DNA of 64,000 bases from Perca fluviatilis (GCF_010015445.1 NC_053118.1:5597781-5661780), one strand, 5' to 3'; counted from the first letter of the stretch, positions 33,121 through 44,905 are shown. Translations and numbers: made by a program. Notes: generated from the letters alone by a model not told the origin.

Positions 33121-33791
33121 CCGTGAAACTTCAAATAATAGCCGAGTCCCAAATAGACGCCTGTCTCTTTTAAACGCCTGGTGTGACAACAGATTTGGGT
33201 AAATAAAGGCCGGTCTCAAATAGAGGCCTGGTCTGTTTTTTGTTTTTTTCGTGTCGGGTTGTATTTGATACCGTCAGATCGTTTGTTCTTATGTTTTGAT
33301 TTGATTTCACGTGACAGACGCAACCGTTCTTAAACGACTCATCACTATGGCAACATAACAAATAGGTTAACAAACTTTCTTTTAGTCTTCAGTTTTTCTT
33401 AATTCTCTCAATACCACCATGGAGACAAAAAGAAAAAAGTATGATTTGACATTTAAGCTGACAGTTGTCAAATTTGCCGAACAAAATTTGGGAGAAGCAG
33501 CGGCAAGACGTTTCTCGATTGATCCTAAGAGAGTGCGAGAATGGCGTAAACATAAAGCAGAACTGCAACGTCTGTCCGAGGAAGACGACAAAAGGGCCAG
33601 ACTGCGAGGTGGAGGGAGGAAGAAGGTCAGTGAAGAGCTGGAGGTGAGCGTGTGTGAGTGGATCCACAGCATGCGGGCAAAGCATGTCAATTAAAGGCCT
33701 GTCTCTTATAGACGCCTGTCTCAAATACAAGCCGGTGCATTTCGGCGATTTGGGTAAATAGAAGCCCGGGCTATTATTTGAAGTTTTACGG
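33121..33791 (+). mobile_element. 671-bp pogo-type element with TA duplication
   Basis: Termini CCGTGAAACTTCAAATAATA and, inverted, CCGTAAAACTTCAAATAATA form ~24-bp inverted repeats. TA flanks both sides (33119-33120, 33792-33793), the Tc1/mariner-pogo signature. Subterminal AGACGCCTGTCTC words repeat at both ends. The interior holds one ORF (33419-33694). Confidence 0.85.
33419..33694 (+). CDS. Brinker/pogo-type helix-turn-helix DNA-binding protein, no catalytic domain
   Basis: 91 residues: METKRKKYDLTFKLTVVKFA, GEAAARRFSIDPKRVREWRK, EDDKRARLRGGGRKK and VCEWIHSMRAKHVN. Family knowledge: K-Y-x-L-x-F-K...AVK-A...AAR-F-x-V...VR-W-K is the BrkDBD/CENP-B-like N-terminal HTH of pogo transposases, followed normally by a second HTH and a DDE core. 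Here a stop follows WIHSMR, within the beginning of the second HTH, and the right inverted repeat lies 97 bp further on. The frame has no internal stop. ATG 33419 (context ACCATGG) is a good start. It could bind the element's own ends but cannot catalyse transposition. Expression is unknown. Confidence 0.75.
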   Translation: METKRKKYDLTFKLTVVKFAEQNLGEAAARRFSIDPKRVREWRKHKAELQRLSEEDDKRARLRGGGRKKVSEELEVSVCEWIHSMRAKHVN

Positions 33792-33793
33792 TA

Positions 33794-34636
33794 GTTACAG
33801 TAACATGACCTGTGTATGCTTGATAGAGTGTTGATTTGCATACACTCCTGGCGGATGGCTTTGGTCTCCTAACAACCAAGTCCTGAACCGGCTCTGCATG
33901 GATCCCCTGGGAATGATATTAACAAGTAGCCATGATTGTAATAGTATCTTGCTTGTAATGGTGTAAACACTATGCTCGCGGTAGCCACGCAGAGTGGCAC
34001 CGCTTCCAATTCACTCCCATGTTAACCAATGTAGCCAGACGTACAGCTGCGCAGCCCCACGCGCTGCACCGCTTTGAATAGACTTCCAGTCTATTTTTCA
34101 GCTGCCCCGCGTGCCACGCTTCGCTCCGCGAACAGTGTGTCACAGGCGTAACGTTTGGGACACACTGCTCGTGGAGTGAAGGGTAGCACTCGGGGCAGCT
34201 CATGCAAGAGATAGAAAAGCAAACCGGGATGTGATTGAGGATGTGCTTGTTAACAATCAAAGGTAGACCTCTAGAACCAGTGTCAATCCAATCAACCTGC
34301 CCATGTTAACATCATCCCAGACCACAGCCCTCACCTGCAACATGCTGTAATGGGCACTCTGGAACAACAAGGCCACTGGAAGGTCGCACAGAACCTTGCC
34401 TGCTGTACAGCTGCATGAGGTTTCTTGAAGTTCGGCTGCATCAGCTAGGAAAACAATCTACATTAAAGATAACACTAATAATTTTAGTTGATAAAGTTAA
34501 ACTAAAATGAAAATCTTGTTGCAAATGATATAGAAATGTAAGAAAGAGCATTACAATTAACCAAAAATCCTAGGAAATCTGCAACCGCATTCAGGAAATC
34601 TGCAAAACCGCAGTAAGTAGTACAACCCTTACACCA
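33794..34636. other. no gene seen
   Basis: Includes a GC-richer stretch (33975-34210) with partial inverted symmetry (GCAGCTGCCCCG, CGGGGCAGCT) and unclassified sequence. No coding region. Confidence 0.4.
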
Positions 34637-35106
34637 TTAAAGCGTAGTGATGGATTTCACCCTTAGGTCCTTGGACACATGACCTCGGCAAACACCCCAG
34701 AAGCTTTTTCGTGCAAACAGCTTTTTTTTAACATTGGGAGAGTTGCGTAAAGTAACGCGTTAGCCGCGCTGAATAGCTTAAGCGGAGGCTAATGGATCCG
34801 AAGTGTCTCTTAACATTACCCCACTAATAATGCCCGAAATGATACCAAAGGTCTACACTAGTATATATAGGTTATGCACTCATAAAACGATGGATTGTAA
34901 AGTTTGTAAGTACACCAGAAGGTTATGTAAATAACACTTGCCTGCTGGCTTCTGCTCTCTGCTGTTGCTGCTAAGCTATTCAGCTGATAACGCTACGCTA
35001 CGCTAACGCTCCCAATGTTCGACCCAGGTGAAAAAAGCTTCTGGGGGGGCTCGAGATCATGGTGCAAAGGACCCTAGGGTGAAATTACTCCGAACCATCA
35101 CTTTAA
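34637..35106. mobile_element. 470-bp TTAA MITE, relative of the foldback at 23.9-28.5 kb
   Basis: TTAA on both sides, with inverted ends GTGATGG...ATTTCACCC. The interior matches 27541-27680 (AATGCCCGAAATGATACCAA; GCCTGCTGGCTTCTGCTCTC). It shows the unexpanded form of the element. Confidence 0.8.
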
Positions 35107-36293
35107 CTTGCTGGATTCAACAAAAAGGATATTAAAGAATTTAAATGGAAAGTTACATTATCATGATATATATTGATATTTGCATACCGTACGTATGTCA
35201 CAATGTCACAAATCACATGGCTGTTGACTGACTTGATGTAAACAGGCAACAGTGGAAGGGGTTAAATTTCTTGCCATTATTCCTTAGCTTCCTAAAATAA
35301 CCTTCAAATAATGGGGCTGTTCTCGCTTCTTCATCGACCTGTAACACCTAGACCTGACAGCCACCGCCCTGTCAATGATGTTGGACACTGGTGGACAAAA
35401 TAATAATTAATGCATATACTGTGGATTGTTCATTCTAGCAAAAGGGACACTCCTATGCTGACGTTAGCTAGTTGACACTGACCGAGGCTAACGTTCTTCC
35501 TATGAGTGATCCACCGGAAGTGGCAGTGCACAAAGATCACTGAATGCGGAAGTACTACGTATCAGCGTGATAATGGCCTATAAAGTATCACCTGCAAAGT
35601 GGTCTCCATGATGTGTAAAAAATTTAAACGTTGTCGTAGGACTATAGCAAACACATCGTTGGAAAGGTCTCAACCTGGAGAGTAACATATGTCAGTCTGA
35701 AGAGGATACATCAGTCCTTCTTTGAAATATTGACCTCTGAACCTTGAACGCAGTCCATGTTTGAAAGCTTGTCATTTAGCAACAGAAGTTGCTACACACA
35801 TAAGACCAGCTGTTATAGAAAGCTCTGGACGTTAGCTATTATGTAGATATGGTCACCAAAGTTTACCCACTGTAAGCACTGTCAAATATGGTAATAAGCT
35901 ATTTTCACCTATTTAACGATTCGATTTTTAAAATCTGATGACACCGGTGTGTTCCCCATCCCAAAAAAACCCAGGCTGTATCCAAAATTATACACTGCCA
36001 ACTTCCAATTATGAGAAATATTAGCCTGGGTAAACCCTGACGAACTTCCGGCAAATTTGAGATTTGCTCTGCAGGTCAGTCTGGCGAAGAGCCCATCAAA
36101 ATTGAGGCACCAATCACAACCGCTGAGGCAGGCTTTACACCAATCACGACCGTTGAGGCGGGCTTTACGCAGACGAGGATAGCGCAGCAACGGCGAGCAG
36201 CTTTTTGTTTACATTCAACATGACGGCCATGACCGGCGAGCTGCAGGTCAGTCTGACATATGGCGATTTCATGGCGGTCAACGTTACAATTAA
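35107..36293. other. unassigned repeats, no gene
   Basis: 36020-36280 looks like a dispersed fish repeat with two local copies of CAATCACRACCGYTGAGGC. The rest is unclassified. Confidence 0.45.
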
Positions 36294-36590
36294 CTTTGGG
36301 GGGGAGTGAAAAAAAGAGAAAAGAAAAAAAAAAAGGGAAAAGTATTTTGAAGGAAGAGGGGGGGAGAGAACAAAAAAAACAATTATTTTTTTTTTAATGG
36401 GTAAGAAGAATGGTTATTTTTTATTTGATTATAAAGGAAAAATGTAAAAAGGGAAGTATGAGTGAGGGATTTGGGAATAGAAAAGAAAAAACATTCATCC
36501 AACATAAATAAAAGGGAAGGTGTGAATAATAAAAAAAAATTTTTAAAAAAACAACCCAAAAAAGAGGGTAAAAGGTGTTAAAAGGAGGTT

Positions 36591-36621
<31 letters not shown>

Positions 36622-36714
36622 TTAGAAAAAAAAAAAAAAAAAAAATTTTTTTTTTTGTTTTTTTTTGTGTTTGTGGGGGGGGGGGGGGAGGGGGGGAAAA
36701 GAAATTGAAAGAAG

Positions 36715-36749
<35 letters not shown>

Positions 36750-36955
36750 AAAAAAGGGAAAAAAAGGGGGAGGGGGGGGAGGAAAAAAAAAAAAAAAAAA
36801 ATGGAAGAAAAAAGAGAAAAAGGGGGGGAGGGGGGGGGGGGGGGGGGGAGAAAAAAATCCAAGAGAAAGGGGGGGGAGAAAAAAAAAAAAAAAAAAAAAA
36901 AAGAAAAGAAAAAAAGGGATTTTTTCGAAAAAAAAAAAAAAGAAAAAAAAAATGG
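36294..36955 (+). repeat. 660-bp purine-only homopolymer tract
   Basis: Almost only A and G with long runs (up to about 26 A and more than 10 G), interrupted by a few T runs near 36595-36672. It translates only to Lys/Glu/Gly or Phe/Pro. It may be a polypurine satellite or a poor consensus. Confidence 0.8.
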
Positions 36956-37212
36956 TGGGTGGAGGGACTTGTTCGGCTCCTGTGGTTTCTGCTGTCTGCC
37001 GTGAGTGGGCTTCATTCCATTTCAGATTGCCACCGCCCGCCGGCCGACCGAGCACAGAGTACATGAGACAAATACATGAAACTGTATTTTATTATTATTG
37101 CTATCTTTATTGTTTAACTCCTCAAATACAACTTTAGAAAAAAACATCAATATTACGAATATTATGTATTTTTATCTTCTTATCCGCTGAGCGGGACGTA
37201 CTATGTCACTTG

Positions 37213-37861
37213 CGGAGTATTGCGCGGATTCGTTTAAATGTTATTATGGTACATAACTTACTGGAACAAAACTGAGCAACGTGTTGTTGCTGGTGACAAA
37301 ACCACTGACTGTATATATGTATATTGAAGCGATACTGGCGTTAAAGACCAGCTGTTCGCTGCCCGATTCTTTGAAATGAATGGCCGCATTGCATTGGGGG
37401 ATATTGGCTTTGAATGAGTCTAGCTCGGATCATATCGTAATGTTCTGTATTACAATACTGTAATATTTCACCCGTAATAAGACCGAAATAATAAAATGAA
37501 GAAATGAATACCATGATAACATCTAAATAAATGTTATAGTTTAAAAAATATAAATAAACAAAAAAGCAACCCAGCTTCCCTGGCCGAAATAGACCGAAAT
37601 AATAACATTAAAATAAATACATATAAATCATGATAATATCTCATGAATAATGATTAAAACAGCGGTTATTGGGCTAAAAATACCAATAATAAAACTGTCA
37701 CAGATTCCGAGTTAAGGGGGGGCGTGTTTTTGCTTTTGTCGATATCCGACGGTGAGGGATTAACATGAATGTCTATCTGACGGACCCCCACGTCGAAAAA
37801 CAACATCAAGCGTTGAAACTTGACGCCAGGGTTCTTTGACCATGTGTCATACATTTGATGA
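37213..37861 (-). repeat. right inverted arm
   Basis: Inverse of 29196-29866: it contains GTTAAAGACCAGCTGTTCGC, CCCTGGCCGAAATAGACCG and CGGACCCCCACGTCGAAAAA. It ends at CATACATTTGATGAGCAG. Confidence 0.85.
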
Positions 37862-39477
37862 GCAGCCTAACTCTGGTGCGGATCAAACAATCAAACTCTG
37901 GTCCGCTTGAAAACGAGGGTCTCAGTTCCCTTCCAAGTGAACTAGAGTTCGGTTCACTTCAGATGAGAACTCGATCTGACCCAAATACAGGAAGTGAAAC
38001 AATTACAGAGCATTTACTAGCCTACAGTTTCAACTTTGCACACAATTTACGGACTTCTATATGATTTCGAGAAATTGTTGAAACACATTTGTGTTGTACA
38101 CATTTTCACATTTTTTCTATGGATTTTACATGAAGAACATGCCCTGTAGGAACTCCCTTTTGAACCAACGTTAACAGCTGCATAGAGTTGTGAATTATAA
38201 GCAGCTTGTTCTGGATAATCCTACTGCCCAAATTATTGACACAGAAACTTCACCGATTTAAAAGCTGAGATAATGAAAAGATAGAAGCAATAAAAACCAC
38301 GTACAGTAGAGCCACAATCTACTATACCCAGCAGAGCACACAGGCTTGGACTTTAATTTCCAGTGAACGAGGAATCTCTTGCCTTACTCTCGGCACAATC
38401 AAACTGTAGCTTTCATTTCATGGTCGCGGATACAATAAAAATAACAACAGCGCTGCAGTCATCTCCACATGGGTTTGATGACAGGCTACTTATATCTCTT
38501 TTATTAGACCCACACCCTCTGAGATAGGTCAGGAGGGAATGCATCCTGCCATGTTTTTTATTGTGCTGCAGCATTCAGCATGGGGCGTGCCTGCAGCATA
38601 CTATCCAAAAAAGGCACGCAGCACCACACAACACACACACACACACACACACACACACCAGAAATTAATATGCCATTATTCCACCTATCCAAGAGAAACA
38701 CACGAGCTTCCAGCGCTCAGCCAGTCAACTGGATCTGATGGATTCATCCCTGAAGACAAACACCAAACACAACACAGCAAGATGGAAATTGACCCAGCTG
38801 CAGATTGAAATGAGCTTTTATTAGAATGATGAAAGAATTTTGATTGTCTTTTTGCTTTTTGAGAGGAAAGTTATGCTCTTGCTCGTCAATATTGTAAACT
38901 GGCCTAACCATAAAAAAAACGATACAGCATAGTATCGCAATATTTTCCGTGGCAATACTGTATTGATACACTGACGCCAAGTATCAATCTTATTATATAA
39001 ATTGCACATGATAATTTAATGCTTTTAGAGTCCACTAGATGGTGCAGTTTTTGATTGTTTTTATTTCAGGTGAGGTCAGCAGGGGTGACTGTCAGCTTGA
39101 AAGTTTTCCTTCGGGGATGTTATGGTTGGGTTTTTAGTGTTCTGGACCCACTGGCGGAGACAGATTAAGCAAGTTCTTTAAAACTTGCTGCCATCTTGTC
39201 TCTCCTGCTCTGCCTGTGTTTTTTTGTGCTCTGCCTGTGAGGCAAATTGTATGTTGTATGTTTTTTGTGCATGTCCTCCAAAATGTAGGTCTATGCTAAT
39301 GTTACTTGTTTGTGATCTGGTCTGACAATTAAGCTATGTATGTATTTGTGTTGATCTTACCCAACTGTTCTTGTTTTTATGTTGCCTTTTAGCATAAGTA
39401 TAATCAACTTTTATTGTATAGGGCCCACTGTTGCTTGTCAGAATCTGTTATATAGTGGGGACTGTGTCTTTGCCACT
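37862..39477. other. MITE half, (AC)n and dispersed repeat; no gene
   Basis: 37868-38010 is the other half of the MITE interrupted by the 8.7-kb block. An (AC)n microsatellite lies at about 38628-38658. 38900-39010 is a TATCG-rich repeat (AGTATCGCAATATTTTCCGT) with a relative near 40560-40645. Confidence 0.5.
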
Positions 39478-39750
39478 GAGGAAACCCCTCTTTACCACCC
39501 CGCACGCCTACCAAGAGCCTGGGTCTATCCGCGGTTTCTCCCTAAAAGGAAGTTTTTCTCACCACCCGAGGTTTCTTCCTAAAAGGAGTTTTTCCTCGCC
39601 ACTGTCGCACTAAATGCTTGCTCTTGGGGGAATTACTGGAATTGTTGGGTCTTTGTAAATTATAGTGTGGTCTAGACCTCCTCTATCTGTAAAGTGTCCT
39701 GAGATAACGCTTGTTATGATTTGATACCATAAATAAAATAGAATTGAATC
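39478..39750 (+). mobile_element. L2-tailed SINE-like retroposon, copy 3
   Basis: Matches copies 1, 2 and 4 and ends ATAAATAAAATAGAATTGAA. It has an internal duplication of CGAGGTTTCTTCCTAAAAGG-like sequence at 39530-39597. Confidence 0.75.
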
Positions 39751-40709
39751 TGTATGTATTATTGATAGCTTAATCATTTTATCTCATTTTAGGGTGACCT
39801 CTTACCACCAGTCCAGGGACAGCAGATGTAAAATAGCCTCCAGGCTAATTCTGGCACATTTTTACTTTTATATACATAAATTATATTATAATTATAATAT
39901 ATATTATCATAAATATTAGTGTGCATTGTCCCTGATAAATAAACCTGAAATAAATAAATAGATTAAAACTGTTAAAGTACTCGCTTTATCTGTCTTGATA
40001 AAAAAAATCCAAGAAGAAAAAAACATAGTTGGCAGTGGAATAATACAGGGAAAAAAAGTAAGTAAGTACCAGAAAAAAGTATGTGTAGCAGAAATCAGTT
40101 TATAGTTATAGTTTATTTAATTTATTTAGTACTTTAAAAGCAAACAAGTTTGCACCAAAGTGCCTCACAAAGACGAAAACATATGTAAACAAACATTAAA
40201 CACACATATAGTATATAGATATTTTGGAAATACAACACGATTCAAGTAGAATTGAAACCCTTGAAATCAGAAAAACAAATGTACACATATATACAGTATA
40301 TATACAAAGAAAACCAGTTAAACACAATTCAAATTAGATCTAGAGATTGCCAAAGACACTGAAGCACTACCAAACAAGACAGAATGATCCAACACTGGAC
40401 ATGACTGGGCTTTTATTGAGAAGGTGATTGTGGATGATTGATTCCAGGTGTGCCAGCCGCACCTCTTGCCACACACACACAAACTGCAGGGAAAAACACA
40501 GCCATAACATGGGACCTAATTTGAAGTTGAGAAAAAAGGTAATGAATTGCAATATATTGCAGAATATCGCAACATGTTTTAAATAGCAGCAATACCGTAT
40601 CATGACATAAGTATTGTGATAATATAGTATCGTGGGGCATCTGGTGATTTCCACCCATGCTAACTACACAATACATAACAAACCTATTAAGAGACATCTG
40701 TGTTCACAC
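39751..40709. other. AT-rich, no gene
   Basis: ATTATAATTATAAT runs near 39880-39905 and the TATCG-rich repeat end near 40560-40645. No coding region. Confidence 0.45.
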
Positions 40710-41711
40710 AACCCGTTCTCATTCCGAACTCGTAAAATAAGTACGTTTGGTCAGTGTCCTTAAGCGTCTGATGCGACGAAAAAGGCACCCTTCGGCGTAT
40801 TTGTGTAATGTACTGGGGAGAGACGCAGTTCGATGAGACTTAGCGAGTGGTATGTAAGGGGAAATTGCTGGGTAAGGATGGTGGTTGGGGTGGCGGATGG
40901 GTAAAACACCGGACTTTCACTCAGGAGACTCGGGTTCCCGCCCCGCGTGTGGCGTTTTGTTTCCCGGCTTTTGAGGCATCCTTTCCCCGTTGTTTTTCTT
41001 TTGTTTCCCCGGTCTATGGCGTTTTGTTTCCCCGTCTCCGGCGTGTGTTTCTCGGCTTTTGAGGCGTCCTTTCCCCGTTGTTTTTCTCCTAAACCCAACC
41101 TCCGCGATTCCGTTATTGTCGTGCTTTACCCGCGGTGTGTTTTCCGGCTTTTGAGGCGTCCTTTCCCCGTTGTTTTTCTCCTAAACCCAACCTCCGCGAT
41201 TCCGTTATTGTCGCGCTTCACCCGCGGTGTGTTTCCCGGCTTTTGAGGCGTCCTTTCCCCGTTGTTTTTCTCCTAAACCTAACCTCTGCGATTCCGTTAT
41301 TGTCGCGCTTCACCTGCGGTGTTTTATTGTCGCGCTTCACCCGCGGTGTGTTTCCCGGCTTTTGAGGCGTCCTTTCCCCGTTGTTTTTTTCCTAAACCTA
41401 ACCTCCGCGATTCCGTTATTGTCGCGCTTCACCCGCGGTGTGTTTCCCGGCTTTTGAGGCGTCCTTTCCCCATTGTTTTTCTCCTAAACCTAACCTCCGC
41501 GATTCCGTTATTGTCGCGCTTCACCCGCGGTGTGTTTCCCAGCTTTTGAGGCGTCCTTTCCCCGTTGTTTTTCTCCGAAAAAGGGACGGCAATAGTGGCG
41601 ACCAAGCACGTTTACATGAGACGCTAAAGGAGACTTTTAACGTCAAATAAGAACGAGAAAGGCTCCTGACCGAACGTCCTTATTTTACGAGTTGGGTGTG
41701 AGAATGTGTTG
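40710..41711. mobile_element. MITE with tRNA-like segment and 92-bp minisatellite, copy b
   Basis: Inverted ends AACCCGTTCTCATTCCGAAC / GAGTTGGGTGTGAGAATGTG with AACTCGTAAAATAAG inside. Flanked by GTTCACAC at 40702-40709 and 41712-41719. Relative of copy a (30641) and copy c (about 62890). Confidence 0.8.
41040..41575 (+). repeat. 92-bp tandem minisatellite, about six units
   Basis: CGGCTTTTGAGGCGTCCTTT recurs every 92 bp. One unit is lengthened by a 26-bp partial duplication near 41320. The units stay open in all frames only because of their shared period. Confidence 0.9.
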
Positions 41712-41723
41712 GTTCACACGGAG

Positions 41724-43642
41724 CAGTGTTGTATAAAGTACTAGAAAGCAATACTTGAGTAAAAGTACAAGTATCGTACTAGAAAAAGACTTTGGTAGAA
41801 GTGAAAGTTACCTTTTAGAATATTACTTAAGTAAAAGTCTTAAAGTATCTGATATATACTGTACTTAAGTATCAAAAGTAATTTTCTGATATTTAATGTT
41901 TTTTTTTTTTTTAAAAGCAAGCGGTTAGAACTTTTATTGTGGCTTTCTTATAGTAAAGCATAAAGCATATTCAGGGTTCCCATATCTTCTTAATCTCACT
42001 CATCAAATCACATTCTTTTCTAGGACTTTTCAGGCACAATTCTCTTAAGTTCAAAGAACAAACAGCATATTTTTAGACCTGACATCAATGTACAGAAACA
42101 TTTCTTGCAAAATGGGTGTATGACGTTATCTTCACCACTACCCTGTTCACCGAGTTCACCACTATCGTCGGGGTGGTCCGCAGGGCTCAACATTAAAAAA
42201 AATCCCCATTGGCCCCCGGGGCCAGTAGATCAGAGTTTTGCTGGCCCCTTCTACATTTTTACTGGCCCTGAAAGAAATATTAGAGGTTCGATTGGAAAAG
42301 GACAAAAAAGCAGGAAAATATACGCTGCACCTATGCTTTAGAAAATGGTTATAACCAGGCTAGCCACTGCCACTGGATGTTGTGCCATTAGCAGCAAAGC
42401 TAGACCAGATCATCAACTACATTTTTCCTAGGGCCAGAATTTTTTTAAGCAGACACTCCAGGGGCCGGACATTCAAATAAAGAAAATAAAATTATACCTA
42501 ATACGCATCATCTTGTTTGATAATTTCACTTTCTTACTAAATTAATGCTATATTTTTTACATTAGTAAGCAAACCCCTAAAAACATGGAAAATCCATAAT
42601 GATAACTATATAGGCTACTTAACTAGATCTCAGATTAGTCCTGTATGCCTAATTTGAAATAAGACAATTCTGTTGCTAAATAATACAACCAGCAACATCG
42701 TCAAGAATGAAGAACGCAGCATCATTCACGTGCATATTAAGTAGCCACATGTATTTGTTTTGGTCTTAAAATACCTCCATAGATTTACCACTCCAGCGGA
42801 GAGGATGGCTCGTTTAGACAGCAGCTACGTTTACAAGAGTTTGTCCAAAGTTCAAGATTGGTTGCAAATTAAGACAAACAGTTAGACTACAAACATCTTT
42901 CATTTTAGCTCGTTTGTAAAGTCGCTATTTGCAGAGTAGAGCTGTGTTTGCACAGCGCGGTGGACAGCACAGACTGAAATATCAGTTTCTACGTGTTTCT
43001 GCCTGTTGAACAGGTACGTTGGTTATTGATAAGTATTGACTCTTTAATCATGGAGGTTTTATTGTAGGCTACCTACTTACAGTAACAAGTGTAGCGTTAG
43101 TTCATCTGCGCCATCGGCGGTAAATAATCCTCAGTAACGTTTCCAGTCAGTACATGTGCTGCATGAAGTAACGCACACACCAGTGACTGTGGCTGCAACC
43201 AGCCCGACATACGTTTTTACTGGCCCCGGCCCGGGGCCATGTCGAGCCTGGTCGTCTACTATAACGGGAGGTCCTCCAGTAGGTGCTCATGCTTCCATGG
43301 CGGTTTCAGTTGTGCGTCCTCCTCCTCCTTTAGCAACAAACAATCGCTGAAATAGAGCGCGTGGCGTGTGGAGCGTGCGTAATGCAATCTAAGAGCAGTG
43401 ATTCGCCAAACCTCCCTTATTGCAGTCGCACACATTTCTTCTAATTTTATTTTTTAGTAACGAGTAACGAAGATGCTTAGTGGAAATATAACGGAGTAAA
43501 AGTATACATTTTATCTAGTAAATGTAGTGGAGTAAAAGTGAAAGTTGACATAAATTTAAATAGCGAAGTAAAGTACAGATACGTGAAATTTCTACTTAAG
43601 TACAGTAACGAAGTATTTGTACTCCGTTACATTACAACACTG
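41724..43642. mobile_element. Tol2-like non-autonomous hAT, copy 2
   Basis: Same ends as copy 1 (CAGTGTTGTATAAAGTACTA / TTACAACACTG). Exact 8-bp duplication ACACGGAG at 41716-41723 and 43643-43650. It has about 60 bp not present in copy 1 (near 41975-42025). Confidence 0.9.
42181..43250. mobile_element. nested hAT-type element (CAGGGCTCRACAT ends), copy 2
   Basis: Left CAGGGCTCAACATTA, right CATGTCGAGCCTG. It lies at the same position inside the Tol2-like element as at 25332-26342, so the pair moved together. Confidence 0.75.
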
Positions 43643-43643
43643 A

Positions 43644-43645
<2 letters not shown>

Positions 43646-43679
<34 letters not shown>

Positions 43680-43893
43680 GAAGACGAACATCACACTTTT
43701 GTGTGATTTGTACTTGTTTTTACAAGTACAAATACAGAAAAGAAGTGACCAAAAATCTGCATAAACGTCCAAAACAAAATAGAAAAACAGGAAAAAAGGA
43801 TCAAAAACGAAACGGCTTTTTACACTAGGGCTGTCAGCAGAATATCAAAGCTCTTCATCTGTGTTCACATGGAGAGAGAAGAAAAATAACATC

Positions 43894-43928
<35 letters not shown>

Positions 43929-43930
43929 GA
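43646..43930 (+). repeat. two (GA)n microsatellites
   Basis: GA repeats at about 43646-43677 and 43898-43926, each followed by GGAAGAAG and CACAC sequence, indicating a local duplication. Confidence 0.85.
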
Positions 43931-44714
43931 AGCAGATCACACAAAAACATTTAAAAAACCCCGACAAAAACATTGATAAAAGCGACAAAGATTTTGGAAA
44001 AAACTGCATAAATGTTGGCGATAAAAGCATTAAAAAAACGTTGGAAAAACGACTTTAAAGTGATAAGATAAAGTTGCTGCTCAATATAATAATAGAGCTT
44101 TATTTATTCACAGATATTCATTTGGTACCTGGGCAGAAGTGCCTTCTATTAAGGAGTGCAGGCATGGGTGGATTACTCAATGGGCCTATGGGGCCCAGGG
44201 GGGCCCTAAGTAAAATAATATCAGAGGTGGCTTAAACTTCTCTCTTATTTGTGGAGAGTGGTTTATTTTGTTAATGGGCTGTTGGCTTTAATTGAGTGCA
44301 CCTGTACTGTAAATCCTGTGTTATTATTAGTGTATATTTACGCATTGGCACCCACAAGCCCATTGTCCGAAAATCTGCCTATAAGTTCAGGTAGATATTA
44401 GGACTAAGGCTAAAGTACCAAACAAAGCCTCCCATTTGGGATGGCTATTAACCTGTAGGAGATATCTCTTGAATAATTACAAGACTATTTGTAGAGAATG
44501 CATTTCCTGACTGTTCATCCTGAGGATACTCAGATCTTTCAGTGTGTGCAACAGGCTCCTGTCGATCTTTTACCAGGATGTGGTAGCCAGTAGCTGCCCA
44601 AGCGGCAACTTCCAGGTCTGAAAATTGAAGCCATTGAGGAAGTGCCTTGCACTCTATTTAATTTCCAGCAGGGGGGTGACTCTGCCGGCTCCAAAAAGAA
44701 GTTGGCTTCTTTTT
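43931..44714. other. no gene seen
   Basis: AT-rich. Includes TGGGGCCCAGGGGGGCCC near 44189. No coding evidence. Confidence 0.45.
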
Positions 44715-44905
44715 CTTAAGATTATTTTTTGGGCATTTTTAGACCTTTATTTGACAGGACAGCTGAAGACATGAAAGGGGAGAGAGAGGGGGAATGACAT
44801 GCAGCAAAGGGCCACTGGTCGGAGTCGAACCCACGGCCGCTGCATCAAGGAGTAAACCTCTATATATGGGCGCCTGCTCTACCAACTGAGCTATCCTGGC
44901 ACCCG
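44715..44905 (-). mobile_element. tRNA-derived SINE
   Basis: The minus strand begins GGGTGCCAGGATAGCTCAGT (A box TAGCTCAGTTGG), then GGGTTCGACTCCGACC (B box), followed by a SINE body ending in AAATAAAGGTCTAAAAATG. Pol III-type retroposon mobilised by a LINE. Confidence 0.85.

Larger units (their letters stand above)
29196..37861. mobile_element. 8.7-kb block bounded by ~650-bp inverted arms
   Basis: 29196-29866 and 37213-37861 are inverted copies of each other. Sequence outside the arms looks like two halves of one MITE (left CTGGAGCGTTTGGTC, right AACTCTGGTCCGCTTG), suggesting that the whole block is a single insertion. Inside: a MITE, a LINE scrap, a THAP/DDE_4 transposase fragment, a pogo element, a TTAA MITE and a purine tract. 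Whether it is one transposon with long terminal inverted repeats or two opposed copies is unproven. Confidence 0.55.

Noticed and set aside
36543..37066. Phe/Pro-rich and Lys/Gly-rich open frames
   Set aside because: Product of homopolymer purine runs; no domain and no codon structure.
40847..41650. Overlapping 70-100 aa frames with a repeated FPAFEASFPRCF motif
   Set aside because: They track the 92-bp minisatellite, which stays open by periodicity; no start, splice or domain logic.
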